Shown piece by piece: positions 9,117-19,000 of a stretch of DNA of 26,533 nucleotides. The position numbers and the translations under genes were made by a program. The DNA comes from Andalucia godoyi (lineage: Eukaryota; Discoba; Jakobea; Jakobida; Andaluciidae), in assembly GCA_009859145.1 (NCBI GenBank), contig VRVR01000031.1, positions 276,983 through 303,515 on the forward strand. The letters run 5' to 3'. Below the pieces are notes generated by a model. The model was not told the origin of the DNA. It saw only the letters and a program-made list of their open reading frames with translations, and made no database searches. Position 1 is the first letter of the stretch. Each line of letters begins with the position of its first letter.

Positions 9117-10520
9117 ATGACGACCGAGAAACAACAGGCCTCGATCATTTCGTGTTTTGGCAGTCGATCTTCCAGCATAGAGACCACGGCTGGCACTCTG
9201 GAGCACACATGGGACAATGTGTTTTCCAACCTGCCCTGGTCGCTCCGTTCCTACTTGAGGATCGCCATCTTGTGGTGGTATCGTCCGTTCAAGAAGGGCG
9301 CTGGTAACAGAGTGGATTCGTCGATGTGGGGGTCTCTTGGCAGGTTTCTGTTTCTTGTATTCTGGACTGGAGTTGTGTGGTTGATGCAGGTCTACATTGT
9401 ACCTGTTTATGGTTGTAACATGGAAGGAGCAACAAGCGGATATTTATGGTTCAATTTGGGCGTGTTGTTTGGCGGTGTGTGTGTTTGTTTAGCCACATTT
9501 TCCGTTTTTTTCCCGGTTTGGATGTTTTGTTTTCGGATTCCCAAAGAGTTCACGGATGATGATACTCTGATCAAAAAGTATGGTGCTCGTCTGACCGGCA
9601 TTCCATTATTTTGGCGCGTGGAGATGGCGGCGATGATGACTCGCAATTCCACTTTTGATTCTAAAAGGAAACTTCGCGCTTGTAGTGCGTCGGGGATCAC
9701 CCGAATATGCCTGCATATCATTCTCCTTGGGCATTTTGGTATTATCATGGGCGGCATGGTGGTCGGAGCCATTGTGTACGACGGAGATCACAAGGACTGT
9801 GTTATCTCTTCCCGTGTAACGCTTTATTTTCTCATGTACTGGCTAGTTGGCCTACCCTGGGTGATGGTAGCAGTGTGTTTCATCTGGTCCATTTTCTCTT
9901 TGTGCATGTTTATCATCGATTTTGGAACTCGCCTCACAGACGCATTACGCTCTTTTGATGCTACAGCCATTTCCGTTCATGAACGCAGTGCTTTCTCGCA
10001 GTTGAACTCTGAATGGCATGTTTTGTTGAAAACTGCGTCGGATTTGTCTTTAATCTGGTCTCCTTTGACGTGCATTACGTTCTTGGCAGGTTCAGCAATT
10101 TTGTTGTTTAATGTGATTATTGCTTTGGAAAACAAACCGAACAATCTTCTTGACTTGTGGCTGAGTGCCATAATTGCCGTTGGCATGATTCTGGCACTTT
10201 TCCTCTTGGCCTTGCCCCATTCCACAGCGGAAAGAGCAAGAGAGGCTGCAATATCCAATACCCATTTCAAATTGCTTTCAAAGGATGTTGAGAGATACCC
10301 TTCAAAATCTTCCAGCCCGATTCATCCGGGGCCAGACTTCAAATCGAATGTCTGCAGCGTTGACGAATCTGTTGAAGAAGTCAAACGACTTCTGAAAGAC
10401 AATCCTTTGTACATGTCACTTGCTGGGCATTCCATTACATTGAAACGCGTTGGGACCATTTTTGTGGGCTTATTGACTCTCTTTGTATCCTTCTTGGCTC
10501 TTCAAGGACTACGGCTATAA
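9117..10520 (+). CDS. Multi-pass (about seven TM) membrane protein, paralogue A
   Basis: The 467-residue product begins with a short polar N-terminus. Hydrophobic spans follow: FLFLVFWTGVVWLMQVYIV, a paired YLWFNLGVLFGGVCVCLATF region, IILLGHFGIIMGGMVVGAIV, a long YFLMYWLVGLPWVMVAVCF region that may hold two spans, ITFLAGSAILLFNVIIAL, AIIAVGMILALFLLAL and a last span VGTIFVGLLTLFVSFLAL. A cytosolic-type loop with KSSSPIHPGPD precedes the last span. I recognise no transporter, channel or receptor signature. A second copy lies tail to tail with it at 12392-10977, and the two share motifs such as VGLPWVM/VSLPWVM, WSPLTC, SLAGHSITL/SLAGYSMTL and the LALQG C-terminus. This copy is intact, so it is the likely functional member. 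Confidence 0.85.
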   Translation: MTTEKQQASIISCFGSRSSSIETTAGTLEHTWDNVFSNLPWSLRSYLRIAILWWYRPFKKGAGNRVDSSMWGSLGRFLFLVFWTGVVWLMQVYIVPVYGCNMEGATSGYLWFNLGVLFGGVCVCLATFSVFFPVWMFCFRIPKEFTDDDTLIKKYGARLTGIPLFWRVEMAAMMTRNSTFDSKRKLRACSASGITRICLHIILLGHFGIIMGGMVVGAIVYDGDHKDCVISSRVTLYFLMYWLVGLPWVMVAVCFIWSIFSLCMFIIDFGTRLTDALRSFDATAISVHERSAFSQLNSEWHVLLKTASDLSLIWSPLTCITFLAGSAILLFNVIIALENKPNNLLDLWLSAIIAVGMILALFLLALPHSTAERAREAAISNTHFKLLSKDVERYPSKSSSPIHPGPDFKSNVCSVDESVEEVKRLLKDNPLYMSLAGHSITLKRVGTIFVGLLTLFVSFLALQGLRL

Positions 10521-10976
10521 TCTCTCATGCCATCAGGTCAGTTCATCTCATCTTATTGAATGGAGAGCAACGTGCATGATTGCATTGGAGTTGTGTGACT
10601 GCCCTTTCCCTTTTGGCCATTTCCTCATTGGAGCAGGCTTCATTGTATTAAAGCCGGATGGCTTTCACATCAGCAACACAGCTTTTTGTCGACGGATATT
10701 GGACGCATTTGCATTTGTGGAACACAACAGACGCACTGCGATCCTTGGTTAGCCGTCCGCAAATTATGTACGGAACGACGAACGGACTGTGTTAGAAACT
10801 TTGTGCGGCATTTCGATTGGCAAGCACCAGCGATTCGTAACCAGAACAACATGCGAAGCCCTGCTTTTTGCATTCAATCTAGGATCTTGCCTCTATTAAA
10901 AGTTGCGCTTCTTGAATCAGTTTTTTTTTCCCAGGGTTTTACGTCAACTGGGTTTGCGAATGAGTGGTTCTCGTTA
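10521..10976. other. Intergenic region between convergent paralogues
   Basis: These 456 bases separate the 3' ends of two tail-to-tail paralogous membrane genes. Short open frames exist on both strands, but none has motif content or a believable composition. I see no terminator hairpin, RNA gene or direct repeat. The region may be the hinge of the inverted duplication. Confidence 0.4.
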
Positions 10977-12392
10977 TCAAACTTTCACTCCCTGAAGTGC
11001 CAATATGGAAATCAGCAGTGTTAACGTTCCGATAAGGATAGATGCCACCTTTCTCAACGTCATGGAATAGCCTGCAAGTGACAGACTGATGGGATGATTT
11101 TGTGCGAACGATCTGATTTCCTCCAGCCAGAGATCCTGACGCTTCTTCAAAGACTTGTCATGCTTTTTGTGTCTCAACTTTTTTTCATCTTGAACGATGA
11201 ACTTGAGGTCATTGGCGTTGACGACATTCTCGAACACTCTCGTTGCAACGGCGTGCGGCATCGCTAATACGAAGAGAGCGCCTATCATCCCTCCAGCAAT
11301 GAGAAAACTCAGTCCCAGATTGATGAAGATATCGGCATTGCTCTTGAGAGTGGAAATCAAATTGAAGAGTAAGATCACGAAAACCGCAAGGAACGTCAGA
11401 CATGTCAACGGAGACCAAGTTCTTGACAAACGAGCTGCCGTGTTAGACATGATGTGCCATTCGATCTTTAGTTCCGACGGGAATTCGAAGTTGTTTTCGA
11501 AACACTTCAAGGACCCGCGAAGACGCCTCCCGAAATGAATTATTAGAAGGCACAAACTGAGAACAGACCAGAAGAAAGACAAAGCTGTCATGACCCACGG
11601 AAGACTAACAAACCAGTACATGGCAAAATGCGCTGTCATGCCGACCGCAATCAGACAGTCATTGCCTTGCCCTTGATACCCAAATGCACCAATCGCGGCA
11701 CCGAGTATGCAACATCCAATGTGTCCCAAGAAAAAAATCCATGACAACGTTGCGATAATGCAATGTCGGCTGACTTTTTCAAACACCTTGTGACCTTTAG
11801 TTGACGACATCAGCGTGTGATCATTTTCGTTCCCTGCTACCTCAAGTGACCAAAACAATGGGCAAGCTTAAAACGGATATTCTGTGGTCAGCAGCCTTTC
11901 ACTGAGAACACGATCTGGTATTTGTCCCCAGAGCCTCCAAACAGGAAGAAAGATCGAAATCACACCTAAACACAAGCAGCCGCCAAAATACCAAAACAAA
12001 AGATTGAACAGTAGATAGCTATCATCCAACCTTTCAGCACTGCAAAAGTATTTTGGTGCGACAACGGCGTACACTATCCAAACGATTCCGGTTGCAATCC
12101 AATAAATCACAAACTGCAAGAATGCACAATACCATCGCCCATGGATCCGTGGACATTTCTCGACATTTTCAATATAGAACGACGACAAACTCCACCGGAA
12201 CGACGATATATTCCACCCAAACATCGTGATACGAAGGAAAAGTCTCAATATCCATGGTGTTTCCTTGAATGCACCATCCCACAGTCGTTGGAGATTCGAG
12301 ACATTAGTCGGGATTCTGTGGAGATCGGATGGCACTGGAGATCCGGGACTGGAAATTTCAAATGTGAACTCAGCAAAACATCCATTCATCAT
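10977..12392 (-). pseudogene. Multi-pass membrane protein, paralogue B, interrupted by an in-frame TAA
   Basis: Two open stretches in the same frame, 12392-11868 and 11867-10977, are separated only by a TAA at 11870-11868. The first ends RLLTTEYPF and the frame resumes ACPLFWSLEVAG, matching KKYGARLTGIPLFWRVEMA of paralogue A with a two-residue gap, so the stop lies inside a conserved region rather than at a natural end. The rest of the copy has the same series of membrane spans (HIGCCILGAAIGAFGY, WFVSLPWVMTALSFFW, LTFLAVFVILLFNLI, ASILIGTLTLLISILALQG). No good intron boundaries surround the stop. The ATG at 12392 is preferred over the in-frame GTG at 12398. The best reading is a recently inactivated duplicate; a base-call error or two separate products are less likely. 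Confidence 0.75.
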
Positions 12393-12398
12393 GACCAC

Positions 12399-13363
12399 CT
12401 TCTGAATAGTTAACGGTGCAGATCGAAGGTGATGAGCATCAAAGAAGAAATTTTAATGAGTTGCCAGCATGGCTTGCAAACTGGAGAAATGAGGAGAGAA
12501 CAATCGTTCCCCGTTGGAAGCTGCGATTGATGCACGATCGACGACGAATTGCGATGGCTCCTGTATCAGGGGCGGGACAGGGTGACAAGCTGTGGTCCAA
12601 GCAGCTGGTAGCCCCAGGGTCAGCGGTAGGGGGTGTGGGCCAGCAGACAAACGGAGAGATCAGGGAACTCCGGAAACGAAGAATTGCTTGTACCGTAAAA
12701 TGCAGTCCCTGCTTAGACAAGGAAGACGTGCAAGATGTTTGCTTGTGCTGGAGGAAACCTCCTCTGCAGGCAGTCGAAGCAAAATCCAATTCCTTGCCAT
12801 TGTTTTGTTCGTTCTCGCTCTTCCTCTCTGCATTTAAATGGATGTTACAACCGATGGCGCGTTGGGCAATCATTTACCAAAATGCCAAGCAGCAAGTTTC
12901 TCCAGAAGTGAAACCACTGAGGAGTGGGCAGTGAATGGCTAACGTTCCTCTCAGTTCGCACCACGGTTGCATTTTAGTTCTCCGAGAGAATCTCTTGATC
13001 AGCAGCGGCTTTGAATGAGTGCGAGACTCGACGAAATGCTCATGCTGACGAATCATGAACGTGAAGATATAGGACAGGAAATCTCTCGTGCTGGCGCGCG
13101 TGTCTCCCGAGTCGTCTCAATGATCATGTCTCTCCGGAAGTGCCACTTGCGGAATGAATGTAGTAGTGTATTTGCATATGTGTTGTCCACTGCAACGGTT
13201 CAAAGGAAAAAATAGGAAAAAACAAACAAAAAAAAAGGATCCGATTGTTTTCCAACCTGGTTTTACCGGGTAATGCAAATAAAAAACGAAAACAAGGGGT
13301 CAACCGAGGGTATTTTTGAGACAACAAACGAAGTGGAAAGGAGCATAGCCACCAATGATATTT
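12399..13363. other. Gene-poor intergenic stretch
   Basis: About 965 bases between the broken membrane paralogue and the kinase-RNase gene, which both run on the minus strand. Open frames occur on both strands (for example 12416-12934 and 12873-12439), but their products are low-information and lack domains, and they overlap each other. An A-rich patch lies at about 13200-13240. The part next to 12399 should hold the promoter of the membrane paralogue, and the part next to 13363 the 3' UTR of the kinase gene. I see no RNA gene or mobile element. Confidence 0.4.
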
Positions 13364-15577
13364 CTACTCACTTTTCAAGGATAGTTCCCATCCATCGGGA
13401 ACTGGAGTGAGAGAAACAAAGCGCTCGTTAGCAGGGTCCATAAGAGAATCGAAAATAGCCGGCATAAGCAGCGGGAACCTGGGCAGTAGACGTTGACCGA
13501 GATCATGAGCAATCGTTTCCGGAGAAAACCCTGGCAACTGGTTCATCGACTCCGACATGTGCACAACCATGTTTCGGATTTGTCGAAGCAATATGGAAAC
13601 TGTTGTTCGAGTGGAAGGTTGGAACCTCGGATTCTTCTTCCAAACCGACGTCAAAATTGACTTTGTAGTGTCATCAAACTCGCTCAACCAGTCTCCAGCA
13701 CAATGATGTAGCACGGATGGAGTCCGTTTTTCAACATGTTCTACAATGCGCAGCGCACTCGGTACGTTATCATTGTAACAATCAACCAACACTCGAATGT
13801 TACTGACCATGCGCTTCCAACTCCACGTCGCAGGATGTTTACAAGCCTCGAAGCTGCGAATGCGCAACGTTGGCTCAATTCGCAGAAGGCGGCGTAACAA
13901 GTCAAACATCACTGAAGCCTGTAAGCGAATGTCAATGTGGCGGGTCAGCAGACCAACGACTTTTTCATCGCCACGTGAATGGCCATCTCCACTCAGCGAA
14001 CTTGTATTCGCAACGTCGAGAACGTCTTGGTGTCGGTCGAATAAATGAGTGCCGCCCATCAACACAAAATACAAAACGCACCCAACGGACCACATATCCG
14101 CAGATACTTCGTATTTTCCCTTCAAATCAATCTCGGGAGCACGGTACAAATCTGTTCCAATAACTGTTTGCATTTCACCACGAGTCCCGGGGCAGTCAAT
14201 GATCTTGGAAAAGCCAAAATCACACAGTTTAAGGAGAGGCCGATCATCATCCGCTCGCTGAAAAGACACCAAAATATTGTCAGGTTTGATGTCTCTGTGA
14301 GAGATGTGTGCCCGGTGACAAGCATCGACTGCAGCCAGGATTTGTGAGGTGATCGAACGAACATGAGCGTCATCGAGCAGACGAACCGATGGAGAAGGCA
14401 AGGAGGGTGAATTGTCGGGACGAGGAACATCGGGTGAGCTGTTTGCAAGTCCGCCAAACTGATCCATCGTTGACCGAGAGTGGGTATCGACTACATATTG
14501 ACTGAGAGGCTGCTTGCAAAGTTCCATCAAAAGGCAAAAATATGTGTTCGGTCCGATTCGCAGCTTTGTGGGAGAGCTCTCAATCCGTACCACATGTGGA
14601 GTTTCTTCACAAAGCTTGCGAATTGACATAATCTCTCGCTGCAATTTTTGAAGATCCTTCGCAACTTGTTCTCGTTTTGCTGTGAAAGATTGTTCCCACA
14701 TTTTAATCGCCATGGGACGCGGAGAAGAAAACAATGGTGACGTGAGACTGCAACGCCAAACTTTCGACAGATTTGTGTGGGCAATGCAATTTGCACGAGT
14801 GAACGTAATATTCAACTGCAATTCAAAGACGTCATTCTCTCCACGGGACATGGAGTACACAAAAGGCTGTGCATCGTGATCATCGACGTCCTCATCGCTG
14901 CGCTTGGCATTCATGTCCCCATCTCTTGGCGGTGGCATAATGTTGGAGGATGAATTCATTTCTGAAGCGGCAACATTGTTCGTAGAGTTGGTCATAGACA
15001 ATGGTGAAGAAATTGATCCAGTTGAACCAGTAGCGCATAAAGGCGGACGTATCGTCGGAGAAGCACTAACTTGTCGAGCAGGGGACATCTGCGAAGAAGT
15101 TGGGGCTCGAAAGATTGCAACGAATCTTTCAGATCTGATTGCTTCCAGTATATGTTCCAAACGAAAACCGTTGTTTTCCATCAATTCGAACTGTTGTTTC
15201 AGTAATGCATGTTCTCCGCATTGCAGTAGCATTGTTCCATCAGTGCGCTTGCTATGCATACCGTGGTCGAGGCTGCCGCAAACCATGCACATGTGTTCAT
15301 ACGTACATTCGACGTCTCCGCATCCGAAGCCCTTCTAATGATTGAAACGCAGACACAAGGGTCTTGTTCCAGTATCTTGGTAAACACAACACAACGGAAT
15401 AACCCATACTGGCATGTCAATTCGAGTACCCTTCCATGAATTCTGCAGTTTGCGGATTTCCCGCGAGGACACACTCCGGCAGCGGCTAGCAAAGACAAGA
15501 AGATTAGGGAATCTTCCTGACTGCAACTCGGTTAACACTCTCTCCACTTGTGAGGCAGTAGACGACGCTGCAGACAT
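13364..15577 (-). CDS. IRE1/RNase L-type protein kinase with KEN endoribonuclease domain, no lumenal domain
   Basis: Joining 15577-15410 to 15334-13364 gives about 712 residues. Residues about 57-100 carry a Cys/His cluster (CGDVEC, CMVCGSLDHGMH, CGEH) that may bind zinc, followed by a Ser/Pro/Asn-rich linker. The kinase domain has AIK, HRDIKPDN (H402, D404) and DFGFSK (D428), so it looks catalytically competent, although the glycine loop is poorly conserved. The C-terminal domain (about 550-705) matches the IRE1/RNase L KEN RNase: WSWKRM entry, GDWL, then IRNMVVH, in which R643, N644 and H648 have the spacing of the yeast IRE1 catalytic Arg-Asn-x3-His. RLLPRFPLLMP follows, as in the IRE1 C-terminus. 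There is no signal peptide, membrane span or ankyrin repeat. Family members dimerise and cleave RNA. It is head to head with the GTPase-protease gene. Family assignment is confident; target and trigger are unknown. Confidence 0.88.
15335..15409 (-). other. Probable 75-nt intron in the kinase-RNase gene
   Basis: Read on the minus strand, the segment starts GTATGG and ends CATTAG and is phase 0. Its length is a multiple of three and it contains the TAG (15337-15335) that would otherwise end the upstream frame. Splicing joins IDMP to KGFGCGDVEC, completing the Cys/His cluster that is cut when translation is started at the internal ATG 15292. The alternative is a start at 15292 with no intron. 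Confidence 0.6.
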
Positions 15578-16056
15578 TTCAAAGCTTCACAAGACATGCA
15601 CTACGTCAACTTACAAAGCCAAATGAGAAAAGTCAGATCCGTGGAATGTGGATCTTGAAAAGAGAGAGAAGTAAAGGACAGACAAAAGCAGCGTGTCCCC
15701 GATTCCACACTGGGCTTTTTGTGAGTCACAAGTCACGACCAAAAGTCTTTTCCAGCAAGATGACTGCTCATTGCATTTTTTGTTTGCAAAGACAAGGATT
15801 TCCTCATCTGGTTTGCAGATTGCCGCGTCTGCTTGCACAGGCTGCTCACTCAAAAGTCTGAATTCCGCGAATTGATGATGCGCTTTCCACAACCTCCCGT
15901 CATGCTCTCTCAATTTTCACCGAGCAATCTCGGGCCAGAACTTCTTCACAAGGTTGATAGATCTTTGACTATCCGTCACCTTTCCAACCACCACTTTCAC
16001 TTTGATTTCATTGGCCATCGAATTCGTACCGCTACCTCTTTCCTCCATCTGCGAAC
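15578..16056. promoter_or_regulatory. Divergent intergenic region between kinase-RNase and GTPase-protease genes
   Basis: These 479 bases lie between two head-to-head starts (15577 on - and 16057 on +) and should contain both promoters. Pyrimidine-rich sequence precedes the + start (around 15985-16055). I see no TATA box, operator repeat or RNA gene. This is the second divergent pair in the window. Confidence 0.45.
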
Positions 16057-19000
16057 ATGTCGGATCCAGCGATGCTGAGCCCGGCTTCGGCTGCGTCAGA
16101 TACCTTTTCGCGGCTGCTGTCCCTGTCCAAACTGCTCCCGCAGATTTTGGCTTGTACGCGTCACGATGAAGTCGTCACGAATTCACTTCGCCGCGATGTC
16201 CTCATCCCCCTCGACAATCTTCTCAATGGACAGAGTGCCGGTGTTGCGTTTTTCGGCATCACGAATGCGGGAAAGAGCTTCCTGCTCAACGCGCTGTTTG
16301 GTGAACCGAAACTCTTGCCAATCTCAGACGACCGGTCGGCAACCACGCACGTACCCGTCGCACTGTTTCGGCAGGAAATCCTTGATTCGCAGGGGAAAGT
16401 TTCGGAAAAGTACTTTCTCGAACTCGATTTCTTCTCGGTCGATCAAGTCATGAAGGATTTGCTTTTGGCCGCTCGTGTCGTTCTCACCAAGGAGCTGAAC
16501 GAGTATGTTAAGAAACAGATTCGTGGTTCTGCATATTCTGAAACGTCGGCTTGGAAGAGCTGGGGAGAATCCGACTTTCAGGACGCAGATGGAAAGCCGA
16601 TCCTGAACTTCCATGTCGATGCCGATTATCTTCGGGGTCTGCTGCGCCGTCTTCTGGGCAATTCCTGGCAGGATGTCGTATTTGGATCGCTGTGCGACGA
16701 CGACTGCGAAGTACCTACTTTTCCGCAGTTGCAGCGGCAAGTCGACGTCTTCCAGCATCAACGAGCTTACAAGTACCGCGATGGGCTGGCCATTGAATCC
16801 GTAACTGCTGTCCTTGCAGAGCTTGTGCGCGGTGAGAACAGCGAGTATTCCAGAAACGTGCCTATCGAAGCGTTGTTCCTGCAAAAGATTACGGTGCGCG
16901 GGAGATTTGACAGAGCACTCGTTCCTCATGGAATGTGCCTGATTGACATGCCTGGTACCGGAGACAAGCACTTTCTGGGCCACTATGCGATTGCGAATGT
17001 TCTTCGTACGGTTCATCGTGCGGCGTTTGTCATGAAGTATTCGCAGTCTTCGGACGATGTTCACATTTCATCGCTCGTGGAGTTCCTTCGACGGCCAGAT
17101 CGTTCCGATTTACTTGCGAATTTAGTTGTCGTCAAAGTGCTGGAGCGTTCAGAAGTACCTGACAATGACATTGACCCGGTGGAACAGAATTTCAGAGCCG
17201 AGTTTTGCCGCAGACTCGGAGTTCAGCTTGATGAAAGCTTGTTTTGCACTGTGAATGCGCTATTTCACCTTGTAGACAAAGAGCTGGTGTCCGAAGGAGG
17301 GGCTATCACAAAGTCTGTTCTCGCTCGAGTTCGTCGACTTCTTGAGGAGAACGACGACCATATCCGTGGTGTCGCTGGTATGGTGCCTCTGATGAGTGCG
17401 CTAAACTCTTCGTTCAATCCGAGGTTAAGGGAGATTCTTGAGTACTGCGAGCGAGCTGTCACCAAGTTGCAGTCGTTGATGCGGGTGTTCAAGAAGCTGG
17501 ATTCCAAGAAAGATGTCAAATTTCGTGCTTCTTTGATGGAATTGCAAAACAGTGCAAGAGCACGTTTATGCGCCAAGTTGGAAAACCTGTTTGTTAGTCA
17601 TTGTGAACACATTTTCTCCACAATATTGAAATACGATCCTTCGTCGGAGACTTCCATTCAAAAAACTTGGACGGCCATCTTTGCAATGCCCGGATTTATG
17701 GAAATGCTGTTTCGAGGAACTTCCGATCAACTCTCATCTTTGGTCGAGAATGTTGTCTTGAATTATAAGGAATTTTCTCGAGAGGGTTTTACATCCCTTC
17801 AAACATGGTTATCTTCCCAGTTTCGGGAACGAGTAGTTTTCTCTCCAAATTTCGATGATGAGATTACAAGTGACGCATATCTCGGGATGTCTTTGCATGT
17901 AGCGCAGGTTATCGACGATGTCATTGTCACCGCTCGCCAATCCGTTCAACAGAGATTCAAGTCTGATCCTCAGGCTGATCGTCCTGAAACCCGTCTGATT
18001 AGGGTTCAGAGATTTATGGATGCGTTGTTCAGACCCCCATCCATTCCTTTTTCGCGAATTCTTCAAGATCAAATTGAGGACCCGTTTACAGATCCGTCCT
18101 TCAGGGTGTTGTTTTCTCTGGAATCTGTTGTTCCGGATCTCAACAATTTAGCAGAAGTTCTTTCGAAGTTATTGGATTTTAAAGAGCCGCTGGTGGAATG
18201 GGAGGCGTCTTTGAAGCGAGCAATGCAACGTATCAAACCTGGTTGTCTAGTTTTGGACTCGGATTGGGAAAAGTGTCACCGATTTGGTCGTTCGATATTG
18301 GCATTCCGCGGTCCGAGTCACAAGAAGGTTTATTCTTCGTACGTTTTATTGCGGCATTTGCTGAAACTGGACTTGGGATTCGAACAATACCGTTCCTATT
18401 TTTTGCCAGCCGAGGAACTGCGCAGAATCCCGTCCATATCCGCAACTGATGAAGATTACATACTACGCGAGCGTATGTTGGGGCTCGAAAAAGAGAATTC
18501 CGGCGTCGTCCCATCGGATCGTTTGTTGGTTGCTCATGACGGTTCATCTCTTACAGTTCGGCCTTCGTCATTAATCACAAACGTATCCTATCTTGAGGAT
18601 TTTTTGATTGAGCATGGCCATTATTTCAAAGTCGGTAATGCGGACATTCTTGTTCGTTCCTTTGATTTCAACAAAGACGGAACTCTGTGTCTCCAGTGTC
18701 TGACTCCGTTCATTGCGAAAGAGTCTGGCGTAGCGCTGTTGAATTCAATGTGCGTCAGTTTTAAGGAGCTGTATGGAATTGAACTGATGAGTTACTCGAA
18801 GACGGGGAGATTCGGCATCAATATTCCCGTGGTTTCGGCAAAGTTTGTCCCACAGGCTGTTCATAGCGCAGACAATTCGAGAGAGATTGGAGGATCCATC
18901 GTCAATCATTTTCCGCATTGTGTCCGAATCGATGCTAATTCAGGGGCCGATATTGCGTCGGTGGGGGGTTTTGTGTCGTTGGGTGAAGAGCAGAACGATA

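Noticed and set aside
12416-12934. Open frames in the 12.4-13.4 kb gap
   Set aside because: They overlap on both strands, lack motifs, and have composition unlike the neighbouring genes.
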